A stretch of 39,792 nucleotides of DNA from positions 1 through 39,792 of the forward strand of contig CAZFXN010000024.1 in NCBI GenBank assembly GCA_964523015.1, in the 5' to 3' direction. How positions within the stretch are numbered: the first letter of the stretch is position 1; each line of letters starts with the position of its first letter. The stretch is from JAWXBT01 sp964523015 (GTDB lineage: Bacteria; Bdellovibrionota_C; UBA2361; J135). A program made the position numbers and the translations under genes. Positions 32,157 through 39,792 of the stretch are shown piece by piece. The notes below the pieces were generated by a model. That model worked only from the letters and a program-made list of their open reading frames with translations. It was not told the origin of the DNA and did no database searches.

Positions 32157-33614
32157 ATGACAATGACAAGCTCCGATCAAGCCTCTTCAAATTCAGTGAA
32201 GAGCCTAACAAATAGTCAAGAAACCGTGCTTACTCAGATAGGTAGGATAGAGGAGTACTTTGATAAACTTGAGGATCTAGAAAAAGAACTTAGCATAGAT
32301 GAAAATTTTAACTGGATTAAAAAGATCGAGAGATTTGTTTTTAAGATTGTAGATGGTGAAGTAGGTCTCTTAGAGGCAAAAGCACAGAAGGCTTCTTTTT
32401 TTAAGAAGATTCTCGCTAGCTCAGATTGTATAGAGATATTTGAAGGATTACTTGATCGGATAAATTATCTAAGCCAAACAAAAAACAGTAATCATTTTGA
32501 AGATGCTGAAAGCCTTCAGGAAAGAAAAGATGTCTTGGTATTGTTGCAAGCGTTTATTCATCTTTATGCTCAAAGAAAATATAGCTTACTTGCAATGTTT
32601 GGCCCTCATCATTCACTAGAGCTTGAACGTACTGATAAGCATGCTCGATTGTTTGGAGCAGAGATTTTAAGTGGACCTGATAAACATTCGAGAAAAGGAA
32701 TTCTTGTCGATATTGGATTATTTTGTAGAAAACTTGCTGGTCAAACTGTGATGGTTCGAGCTCGTGCTGTTGTTGAAAATAATACAGGGAAAAATGGCGA
32801 CAGGAGAGGAGAAAAAAATAGCAATGTTACTAGCATTTACTATCCAGTATGGTCGAATAAAATATTAGAGAGTATCTACATAGAAGATCGAGTCACCATA
32901 GAGATCCCTCTTCATCTAATCAATCTTGTAGACACTGATAGCAATAATATCACCTTAGAGTTAGGATTGTTTTCTAATACAGGTGAATGTTTAGATAAGA
33001 TAAAGATTGAAAAGCAGAGACGGCAGCAGAGCAAGTTAGCTAGGCAACAATATTCCCCACCAAATTCTCCAAATCTCTCAAGCAATTCCCCGGTCAGAGA
33101 GAACGAACCGCTTCAAATCGATAAATCTATTATACATGCCCTTAGTCTTACTTATAATCCTGAGCAAACAACCATAAGTTATGATCTTAAATTAGTTAAT
33201 CCAACTGGAGGAGGTTGGTATGTTGTTTTTGAATTTTTAGACGAGCATGGCGAAATTCTATACGATAATCGTTCAACTTTTTTTAAGCCCTCTCTTTCTT
33301 CTGAATCTGGTCACGAAAATAACGTTCCGTACAAATTGTCGTTTAAGCGATTTATTCCAGCAACTAATCCGACTAATGCAACTATTGAGAGTGTATTAAA
33401 GCTCAAAACAAAAAGACTTGGATTAGGTTGGATGAAAAAGAGTATTTACTTAAACGTGATTCTCTTTACCGCGACTCAAGAGAAGCTTGATCAAAGAGAG
33501 GAGAGATTCTCCATATCTCGTAAGTCGGCTGGTAAGATTCCGGGGAAAATTCGATTGTTCAAATCTCTCTTCGCGATCCTCTTTACTGCTCTCTTTGCTC
33601 TCACTCAGAGATAA
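32157..33614 (+). CDS. Uncharacterised protein with two beta-rich regions
   Basis: I do not recognise this 485-residue protein. About residues 20-140 are helical and charged, with likely coiled-coil. About 145-290 and 320-450 look like two beta-rich domains (for example ILVDIGLFCRKLAGQTVMVRARAVV and TISYDLKLVNPTGGGWYVVFEFLD), joined by a Ser/Asn/Pro-rich linker (about 295-320). No signal peptide, cysteine motif or known catalytic motif is visible. The last 20 residues are hydrophobic. Its final 165 bp overlap the end of the opposite-strand gene. The start at 32157 has no strong Shine-Dalgarno, and an ATG two codons later is equally possible. Confidence 0.65.
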   Translation: MTMTSSDQASSNSVKSLTNSQETVLTQIGRIEEYFDKLEDLEKELSIDENFNWIKKIERFVFKIVDGEVGLLEAKAQKASFFKKILASSDCIEIFEGLLDRINYLSQTKNSNHFEDAESLQERKDVLVLLQAFIHLYAQRKYSLLAMFGPHHSLELERTDKHARLFGAEILSGPDKHSRKGILVDIGLFCRKLAGQTVMVRARAVVENNTGKNGDRRGEKNSNVTSIYYPVWSNKILESIYIEDRVTIEIPLHLINLVDTDSNNITLELGLFSNTGECLDKIKIEKQRRQQSKLARQQYSPPNSPNLSSNSPVRENEPLQIDKSIIHALSLTYNPEQTTISYDLKLVNPTGGGWYVVFEFLDEHGEILYDNRSTFFKPSLSSESGHENNVPYKLSFKRFIPATNPTNATIESVLKLKTKRLGLGWMKKSIYLNVILFTATQEKLDQREERFSISRKSAGKIPGKIRLFKSLFAILFTALFALTQR

Positions 33615-34496
33615 CTTTTCAGCTACCTGTTCAGCTACAATCTCTATCTCTGGCTCAGGTATTTTGACGGCATACTGCTCTCTGTCACAAGCCGGGCACG
33701 ATCCAATTTCTCGAATTACAATTGAAGTTAACATTGAACAGCGCGGACAGTTATCGATAAAATTTTGCCAAGTAGGTTTGAAATACAGGAGAAGAATTAA
33801 GCTGCCAATAAAGTAGGGAAGATAATAAACTGCCCCTGTAGGGTTAATCAGATATTGAATTAATGCAACTAAAGATAAGGATCGGGCACAGATTATAGGC
33901 ATGATGGTAAAGATAAAAAGCTCATGATTAGCCCTCTCTACCCAGATAACTTTATCATCAATTGCCTCTTTTTCAGCTTTACGCTCGGCAATAGATTCTT
34001 TGGTAATACCAAAGATGCTAAGTGTGACTACTGCTATTGCAACTATCCAACTGATAGCACCGTCTACTTTAACAGTGTGCCTTAAGAGATCAATAATCGG
34101 CACCGCTGCTAACATTAAAACTATAATCCAATAGTAATTTTTCTCTTTAATCTGTGTTAGCACACCTTGTAATTTTTTTACCTTTAGATATGTCTCTGTA
34201 ATGTTTATAAACAAAAAGATCACTAGTGTTAAGGTAATAGCTGCCAGTACTATTGTCACAGCTTCAAATGAGAATAATTTTTGAGTTATTCTGTTACTCG
34301 ATAGTATTTGATAAAGGATCAGGTCCAGTGGCATTGAAAAAAGGAGGCAGTTCCAAAGTTTGATGCTTCGTCTAAGTGAATCAATACTTTTATACCGAGC
34401 AATTCTTACAGGTAGGTGATGATTTGAGCTTTTAGAACCCATATAGCTATTATTAGGGTTATGAGGCTTAAAGTTGCATTTGATAGCAACCCACAT
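33450..34496 (-). CDS. Uncharacterised membrane protein with a zinc-ribbon-like motif
   Basis: A 348-residue protein with six or so hydrophobic helices (about residues 50-240), then a CPRC...CPAC pair (about residues 250-273) that resembles a small zinc ribbon. A charged C-terminal tail of about 75 residues follows. AAGG close to the ATG at 34496 supports this start. The tail (last 55 codons) is encoded exactly antisense to the end of the convergent gene, with codons in register. I know no family with this layout. It may be an envelope or sensing protein. Function is unknown. Confidence 0.6.
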   Translation of the reverse strand: MWVAIKCNFKPHNPNNSYMGSKSSNHHLPVRIARYKSIDSLRRSIKLWNCLLFSMPLDLILYQILSSNRITQKLFSFEAVTIVLAAITLTLVIFLFINITETYLKVKKLQGVLTQIKEKNYYWIIVLMLAAVPIIDLLRHTVKVDGAISWIVAIAVVTLSIFGITKESIAERKAEKEAIDDKVIWVERANHELFIFTIMPIICARSLSLVALIQYLINPTGAVYYLPYFIGSLILLLYFKPTWQNFIDNCPRCSMLTSIVIREIGSCPACDREQYAVKIPEPEIEIVAEQVAEKLSLSESKESSKEDREERFEQSNFPRNLTSRLTRYGESLLSLIKLLLSRGKENHV

Positions 34497-34601
34497 AGAC
34501 CTTTTTCATTAATAATTATAATAAGATACCTAAATGTACGGAATGGCTATATAATAGAGCATGGATGCTAAGTAGCCGAAGATTTAAAAGAAGTGCAAAG
34601 A

Positions 34602-36113
34602 ATGACTAAACTCCCTTCCTCCATAATCCTATTCACTTTGGTAGCTGTATTTATCCCAATTTTTGTCTCAGCACTTGAAACTCCTACCACTGCTTTAACA
34701 AAAGCAGATAAAACGACTTACAATCTCTCAATCGATTCTTCGGATTCAATCATAGGGTGTGAATTAGTACTACGTGCACACAAAAAAAAGAAAAAAGTAG
34801 TAAATGGTCAGGGAAAGGTACTCTTTACAAAAACAGTTCAAGCCCAACCTCTTACATTGCAAGCTCTAGATATATCTAATATTAGAGGCACAAAGGGTAA
34901 AGAAAAAGTTTATTTTGTAGCCGATCTCTCATGTTCAGGAGGGGAAGTTTCTTCAGAAGTTTTTTCACGAAAATTTAAGGTTAAAAATAGCAATACTTTT
35001 CCTAAATTTGGAACTTGGTTAGCTCAATTTGGAGAAAGTCTAGGATCTAATTTTTCAATCACTCAAGCTTTTCCATCTTTACAGTTCTCTAAATTAACTG
35101 ATTTTCAAGATCCTGATGATGGCACTAACCGTTTCTTTGTATTGGAGCAAACGGGAAAAATTTATCATTTTATCAATGATTCAGCGACCGCAACCCGAAC
35201 TCTCTATCTTGATATTTCATTTAAAGTAGCAGTAGGTGTTGAAAACGGGCTTCTTGGATTAGCTTTTCATCCTAATTTTTCTACCAATAGATATTTCTAT
35301 ATTCATTATATTAATACATCTGGTCAGAGTGTTATATCTAGATATGAAGCTGATCAGTCTGATCCATCAATTGCCGATTCGAACAGTGAATTAATTTTGC
35401 TGACGATTAGTAAGGCGGAAAATTATCACCATGGTGGTCAGTTAGCATTTGGTCCTGATGGATATCTCTATTCTAGTATCGGTGACGGTGGACCACAGGG
35501 AGATCCTTTAAATCGCGGACAGAACCGGAATGAATTATTGGGATCACTCCTTAGGATAGATGTTGATACAACTTCAAATGGTCTTAATTATGGAATCCCT
35601 AGCGATAATCCGTTTGTTGGCAAAAGCGTGAAAGTAAGAGAAGAGCTTTTTGCTTACGGCTTTCGAAATCCGTGGCGGTTTAGTTTTGATTCGGTAAATG
35701 GCAATATTTGGTTAGCTGATGTAGGCCTCTCCTCTAGAGAAGAGGTCAACCTAGTTGTCAAAGGTGGTAACTACGGTTGGAAGATCTTTGAAGGAAACGT
35801 CTGTCTTGAGGGAGCAATTGCTTGTGCGAGTAAAAAATTTAAAAAACCAGTTTATGAATACCCTCGTAATCTTGGTCAATCTATTACAGGTGGATATGTT
35901 TATCGAGGTACGGCATTGCCATCTCTTATTGGACGGTATCTTTATGCAGACTTTTTAACTGGCAAAATATGGGCTCTGAAGTACGAGAATAATAAAGCTA
36001 CTGTGATTACACTTGTGGATACCTCACTTTTTATCTCTTCTTTTGGACAGGACAAAGATGGAGAGGTTTATATTCTAAGTTATTCTGGAAAGATTTATAA
36101 GTTATCTGAATGA
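34602..36113 (+). CDS. Secreted PQQ-type sugar (glucose/sorbosone) dehydrogenase
   Basis: A six-bladed beta-propeller of the soluble glucose/sorbosone dehydrogenase (YliI/Asd-like) family, which oxidises aldoses with PQQ in the periplasm or outside the cell. I start at the ATG at 34602, giving a clean signal peptide (LPSSIILFTLVAVFIPIFVSA). A GTG at 34593 is an alternative. A Lys-rich module covers about residues 35-130. The propeller follows (about 160-500), with FFVLEQTGKI, GLLGLAFHPNF, the catalytic-type YHHGGQLAFGPDG near residue 275, GDGGPQGDP and YGFRNPWRF. It is convergent with the DUF1800/DUF1501/cytochrome genes, 17 bp apart at the stops. The cytochrome may be its electron acceptor, which is inferred. 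Confidence 0.86.
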   Translation: MTKLPSSIILFTLVAVFIPIFVSALETPTTALTKADKTTYNLSIDSSDSIIGCELVLRAHKKKKKVVNGQGKVLFTKTVQAQPLTLQALDISNIRGTKGKEKVYFVADLSCSGGEVSSEVFSRKFKVKNSNTFPKFGTWLAQFGESLGSNFSITQAFPSLQFSKLTDFQDPDDGTNRFFVLEQTGKIYHFINDSATATRTLYLDISFKVAVGVENGLLGLAFHPNFSTNRYFYIHYINTSGQSVISRYEADQSDPSIADSNSELILLTISKAENYHHGGQLAFGPDGYLYSSIGDGGPQGDPLNRGQNRNELLGSLLRIDVDTTSNGLNYGIPSDNPFVGKSVKVREELFAYGFRNPWRFSFDSVNGNIWLADVGLSSREEVNLVVKGGNYGWKIFEGNVCLEGAIACASKKFKKPVYEYPRNLGQSITGGYVYRGTALPSLIGRYLYADFLTGKIWALKYENNKATVITLVDTSLFISSFGQDKDGEVYILSYSGKIYKLSE

Positions 36114-36130
36114 GAGCTTATCTAAAATCA

Positions 36131-36763
36131 CTAAGGCAATCTAAAACGATTAAGATAGGCTGTTAGGTTTGCCAGATTATTATCAGGTAGGCTTATTTCA
36201 TCATAAAGCATCGGTGAAAGTTTTGTCTTTTCACGATAATCTGTAAATGATCGATTTAGATTTGCAGTATGACATCCAACGCACATAGAGTTGTATATTC
36301 CTAATCCAACATCTACATTTGCAGAGAGATTAGCTGGTATTCCGAAGTTTATCTTTCCTATCTCTGTTACATTTCCTTGTAGATCGAAATTGCCACCACT
36401 TGGAGGAGATCCACCGGGAGGATTTGAATTATCAGGCCCAGTTGCACAGGCTAGATTGCCTTCTTTCTCTCTTTTTTTGTACTTCTTAAGTTTTAGCTTT
36501 AGTTTTGCTTTAGCAATTCCCGTTTTAAGAGCAACCTTGCTTTTAGTTTTAGCTTTTAGAACCGTATAAGTTACAAATTTGTCAGAACCTTTTAGTATCC
36601 CGGCTAGATATCCGCTGCTATCAATCTCGGCACAAGTGACAACCCCTGCGGAAGTTTCCTTTGTAAATGTATTATCGGGATTAATAATAGTGCTATTAGC
36701 GTAAAGATCAGCAGCTAATATTGATATGGTTACAATGATAGAAAGTTTAAACGACAACCTCAT
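36131..36763 (-). CDS. Secreted single-heme cytochrome c-like protein
   Basis: The 210-residue protein has a signal peptide (about residues 1-23). A Lys-rich module follows (about 55-103, KAKLKLKLKK-like), then a Pro/Gly-rich linker, and a C-terminal part with one CVGCH heme motif near residue 160. PMLYDEISLPDNNLANLTAYL follows and resembles a short cytochrome c domain with a Met ligand. It is the third gene of a DUF1800-DUF1501-cytochrome run, 13 bp after the DUF1501 gene. It probably carries electrons for an exported oxidoreductase. The domain is short, so heme attachment is likely but unproven. Confidence 0.75.
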   Translation of the reverse strand: MRLSFKLSIIVTISILAADLYANSTIINPDNTFTKETSAGVVTCAEIDSSGYLAGILKGSDKFVTYTVLKAKTKSKVALKTGIAKAKLKLKLKKYKKREKEGNLACATGPDNSNPPGGSPPSGGNFDLQGNVTEIGKINFGIPANLSANVDVGLGIYNSMCVGCHTANLNRSFTDYREKTKLSPMLYDEISLPDNNLANLTAYLNRFRLP

Positions 36764-36776
36764 TTGAAATCTTTAC

Positions 36777-38021
36777 CTAAGAGAACAATCCTAAGTTTGA
36801 ATAGGCTGTGTTCGTAAATGGTTCAGTAAAGATAGCATTTGGATCTTGCCCCATTTTAATCACAGCTTCTTTAAATGCTTGTCTAAAGTCGACGTGTATC
36901 TGAGAGTCTTTAAAATACTGCCCAGCTGCATTAATTACTGCTGGTGTAGGTGTTGGTGTTTTGACGCCACCATTAACGGATCCGCCCATGACAAACATTG
37001 GAGCAGCATGGCCATGATCCGTTCCAGCTGATCCATTTTCAAATGTTCTTGAAAATTCACTCATGGTCATGATAATAACTTTATCCCAAACACCGAGTGC
37101 TTTAAGACAGTTTGTAAGTGCTGAAATGCCACCATTAATGTCATTCAATAAGCTAGTTAAACTACTTCCTTCGTTTGAATGAGTATCAAAGCCACCTTTT
37201 TCTAAGTAAATTAGTTTTACACCTAGCCCACTTGCAGCTACTAGTTTTGCAGCATCACGGCACTGATTTCCAAATCCAGTAGTAGGAAATGTTACTGGGA
37301 GAGTAATATTTGTCTGTTGCTGAATCGTGGCTAGGAGAGACTGTAGGTTAACCATTGCACCAGTTACATAGAGTCCACTTTCTCCTGACGGTGTATTAGC
37401 TGTAGTAATTACACCCTCTCTGATGTCTCTAAGCCACTTCGTTCCACTTGTACCACCCCAAAAACTATCTTCGCCAAAGCTACTTAAGTTTCCAAGGGAC
37501 TTTCCTGGATTACATGATCCTTGAATTAGTAACTTTGATCCACTAAGGGAGACGGCAGATAGAAATCCTCCCATCTGACAAGCTAAACGGGCAAACCAAC
37601 CAGAGGAATTAGCAGGTGATCCATTTAATATTCCACGCATCCAGATCTCTGTACTTTCCTCATGAGATCGATTCTCATTCATATGACCAACCATGTTGAT
37701 CAACCCTAATCTCCCTTCATCATAGATCTGTTTAAACGCCGTAAGGGATGGATGTAGTCCCTGTTCGGAATTTAAAGCAAGAGCAGCACTTGGATATACA
37801 GTTGGCATCTTAGCTTTATATGCATCATGTGAAGGAGGGGTTATATTATAAGAGGCACCTCCAGCAAGATTAACTAAGATAAGGGTCATTCCATTGGCCT
37901 GAGCACCAGGATCTGCAAAGGCCAGTAGTCCGCCAAATGGTGACATAACATTGTGAATCGCTGCTCCACATGTTCCTACCGCAGCCATTTTTAAAAAATC
38001 TCTTCTTTTAATTGCGCTCAT
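36777..38021 (-). CDS. DUF1501 protein with a twin-arginine signal
   Basis: DUF1501 proteins are exported, sulfatase/alkaline-phosphatase-fold-like proteins of unknown activity, usually encoded beside DUF1800. The 414-residue protein starts MSAIKRRDFLKMAAVG, a clear twin-arginine signal (R6-R7). It contains family segments such as LVNLAGGASYNI, INMVGHMNENRSHEESTEIW, FDTHSNEGSSL and TMSEFSRTFENGSAGTDHGHAAPMFVMGG. The His/Asp-rich motifs suggest a metal site. It lies 12 bp after the DUF1800 gene. Length is normal. Activity is not established, so the call rests on family resemblance and context. Confidence 0.9.
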   Translation of the reverse strand: MSAIKRRDFLKMAAVGTCGAAIHNVMSPFGGLLAFADPGAQANGMTLILVNLAGGASYNITPPSHDAYKAKMPTVYPSAALALNSEQGLHPSLTAFKQIYDEGRLGLINMVGHMNENRSHEESTEIWMRGILNGSPANSSGWFARLACQMGGFLSAVSLSGSKLLIQGSCNPGKSLGNLSSFGEDSFWGGTSGTKWLRDIREGVITTANTPSGESGLYVTGAMVNLQSLLATIQQQTNITLPVTFPTTGFGNQCRDAAKLVAASGLGVKLIYLEKGGFDTHSNEGSSLTSLLNDINGGISALTNCLKALGVWDKVIIMTMSEFSRTFENGSAGTDHGHAAPMFVMGGSVNGGVKTPTPTPAVINAAGQYFKDSQIHVDFRQAFKEAVIKMGQDPNAIFTEPFTNTAYSNLGLFS

Positions 38022-38033
38022 AAAAAACCTTTA

Positions 38034-39792
38034 TTACTTCATTCTATATTGCGGTAGCATTCCAATAATTGTGACAAGTCCTCGAACTTTCCACCAATTA
38101 TCGGATGCTATATCAGAGTCGAATAAATCTTTATCTAAGAAGTATTGACCTTGACCGAGATAGCTTTGACCAGCGTTACATTGTGATTTATGCCAGCTAC
38201 ATGGTTCTAAATTGTAATTTAAATATTGAATTAAAGAGCTTTTCTGTGTTTGATTTAGTTCGACTCCGAGGATGTTAGCAACACGATCAACTGTTTGCTC
38301 AACGGATGGTTGTCCAGATAGAAATTGCGCATGTAGATCATACCCATCTTCAGCAAGGGTTTCATCGCTCTGTTTCATGAGCATTAAGATTACATTTCTC
38401 CATTCTAAAACATAAGCTTCCCCTGCTAGAGCTTTATCATCCCAACCGAAAACTGTATCAGGTCTTAGTGGGCGTTGCCCCATAGCCTTTAATTCATGAT
38501 CAATATAATATAAATCTAGTGGTAACTTAGTAGATCGAAGAAAACCAAACAGAAGGTCTACAGGATGCTTGATAAGAGTTTCTTGAGATTCTTGGGCAAA
38601 AATAGATTTAGATTTCATTAATTTTTTTATTGCTGGCAAAATATTATATCCAGCATTTCTTATTTCAGTTGCCAATTTTTTAATGGCCGCTGATTTTGCA
38701 TAAGGATTAACAAACTCTTTCCATAGATCTTCAGCTAAGTGCTCGGCTAGGCGTGGGTGATTTAATGTAGCTTCAAGTACATCATCCATATCATCAACCA
38801 CTGCTTGATATGGTGTGCCATTAAATATTATTTTATTTCCTGGAGCATGTAGATCTGATGAATAGGCACTATAGCAGTACCACTTTCCGTTAATATTCTT
38901 TCCTTGAATAAGGTGTCCTGAAAACGCTAAGGCTGAGTAGGCGATATCTAAGTTAGAGTAAACTGTTGATCCATTTAGATCGGTAGGACCAACAGTTCCG
39001 AGCTCCCAGAATTCTCTTGCGTAGTTTTCATTAGGACTTGATCCTAAGTTTTCCGCTCCATTTAGCCATCTAAGATGCATTAAATGACTGTTGTTCATGT
39101 CCTTCATGTACTGCTTATAATCACCAGATCTAGCGAAGTACTTTACTGCATCGACGTACTTAATTAGAGCATGACGCTCGCAAGAATTGAGAGATGAAGA
39201 AGAAGTTGAAAGCCTTTCATCATGAGCAAAAAAGAATAGTTTTTCAAAGAATGGATTTATAGATTTCTGCATTTTATAGTAAAGGCCATAACGAACTCCC
39301 TCTGTTGAAAGGTCATTTGGATCAGTAGGATCGCAGGTGTCATTTTCAGGATCATTGGGTAGGCGACCATCACATTGTAGATCTTTCTCTATCGCATCTA
39401 ATTCAGGTTCAGCTATATAGGTCGTAAGCCTGTCGACAGTTTTTGATAATCCCTCTGCGACAGCGAGGTTAATCTGTTCTTGAGCTGCACCAAAAGCGAA
39501 GCGATTAAATAATATTCTGGCTTCTTGTTGACCAAACGGTCCCTTGTACTCATCTAGGTCTAAGAAATCCGGCTGAACGCAACCTTTTTTCCCTGCTTTA
39601 GCTAGGGCAGCATATTTACTAAGTTTATTTCCTTTAGATTTTTTTAGTAATGCATTATAAGATTTAAATTTACTATTTTTAACAACGCCAGGAGTTTTAC
39701 CTAAGCATTGGATCATCTGTTTTTTTGTCTTTTTCCCTAACTTATAAGTTACTTGTGTTGAGAAATAATCTGATTCAGTTACTACAACTCCG
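38034..39792 (-). CDS. DUF1800 protein, 5' end outside the window
   Basis: The frame runs to the window edge with no stop. The first internal ATG is at 39716, but open sequence continues upstream to 39792 (reading GVVVTESDYF and VTYKLGKKTKKQ), so the true start is beyond the window. The visible protein has a Lys-rich N-terminal module. The DUF1800 domain follows, with signatures ARILFNRFAFGAA, FFEKLFFFAHDERLS, NENYAREFWELGTVG and DTVFGWDDKALAGEAY. DUF1800 proteins are exported partners of DUF1501 proteins, with unknown chemistry. Cys pairs (for example CSWHKSQC near the end) may form disulfides in an exported protein. Confidence 0.88.
   Translation of the reverse strand, partial: GVVVTESDYFSTQVTYKLGKKTKKQMIQCLGKTPGVVKNSKFKSYNALLKKSKGNKLSKYAALAKAGKKGCVQPDFLDLDEYKGPFGQQEARILFNRFAFGAAQEQINLAVAEGLSKTVDRLTTYIAEPELDAIEKDLQCDGRLPNDPENDTCDPTDPNDLSTEGVRYGLYYKMQKSINPFFEKLFFFAHDERLSTSSSSLNSCERHALIKYVDAVKYFARSGDYKQYMKDMNNSHLMHLRWLNGAENLGSSPNENYAREFWELGTVGPTDLNGSTVYSNLDIAYSALAFSGHLIQGKNINGKWYCYSAYSSDLHAPGNKIIFNGTPYQAVVDDMDDVLEATLNHPRLAEHLAEDLWKEFVNPYAKSAAIKKLATEIRNAGYNILPAIKKLMKSKSIFAQESQETLIKHPVDLLFGFLRSTKLPLDLYYIDHELKAMGQRPLRPDTVFGWDDKALAGEAYVLEWRNVILMLMKQSDETLAEDGYDLHAQFLSGQPSVEQTVDRVANILGVELNQTQKSSLIQYLNYNLEPCSWHKSQCNAGQSYLGQGQYFLDKDLFDSDIASDNWWKVRGLVTIIGMLPQYRMK

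Noticed and set aside
1..39792. tRNA or rRNA genes
   Set aside because: I saw no cloverleaf with a conserved T-arm or rRNA-like sequence in the intergenic regions.

Overview
The window reads as a 39.8-kb piece of a draft or metagenome-derived genome from an AT-rich, diderm (Gram-negative), respiring bacterium. It carries two N-gaps: 100 Ns at 3277-3376 and 10 Ns at 19667-19676. An alternative complex III, an Omp85/TamB-type outer-membrane assembly protein, and the order glyA-nrdR-ribE-ribBA-ribH-nusB together suggest a deltaproteobacterium-like lineage (for example Bdellovibrionota, SAR324 or Myxococcota relatives). I cannot name the taxon.

Layout. 1-8130 (+): actABCDEF, a complete alternative complex III (quinol:cytochrome c/oxidase oxidoreductase). 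The actB gene looks split only because of an assembly gap flanked by an exact 55-bp overlap. 8131-9270 (+): a small accessory patch with a higB toxin remnant carrying an internal deletion, an intact higA antitoxin and an ORF6N-domain gene. 9271-12256 (+): rpmF-plsX-fabG, then acpP behind its own promoter and a strong terminator. 12257-17651 (+): glyA, nrdR and the riboflavin genes ribE, ribBA and ribH, then nusB. The 499-bp ribBA-ribH spacer holds an elaborate RNA-like fold, two terminator-like hairpins and an octamer tandem repeat. 17648-23088 (-): an RlmI-like rRNA methyltransferase and two translationally coupled membrane proteins that look like a GT-C-type glycosyltransferase and a partner with a discoidin-like C-terminal domain. 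23282-23797 (+): a lone CBS-pair protein. 23853-31899 (-): pdhC (pyruvate dehydrogenase E2), lipA (lipoyl synthase) and an 1887-residue protein that joins a TamB-like body to a TamA/BamA-like Omp85 domain. 32157-34496: two unrecognised genes, convergent and overlapping by 165 bp. 34602-39792: a secreted PQQ-type sugar dehydrogenase facing a probable operon of DUF1800, DUF1501 and a c-type cytochrome.

How the parts work together. actA-F should pass electrons from quinol to a periplasmic acceptor or terminal oxidase, but no oxidase genes follow. plsX, fabG and acpP feed lipid synthesis. lipA makes the cofactor that the neighbouring pdhC carries. The RibBA protein keeps a good GTP cyclohydrolase II half, but its DHBP-synthase half lacks the expected catalytic histidine, and ribD is absent from the cluster.

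Most notable: the single-chain TamB-Omp85 fusion, the structured leader between ribBA and ribH, the self-deleted higB, and the many 8- to 15-bp tandem repeats at gene ends. One of these repeats sits directly beside the assembly break in actB.
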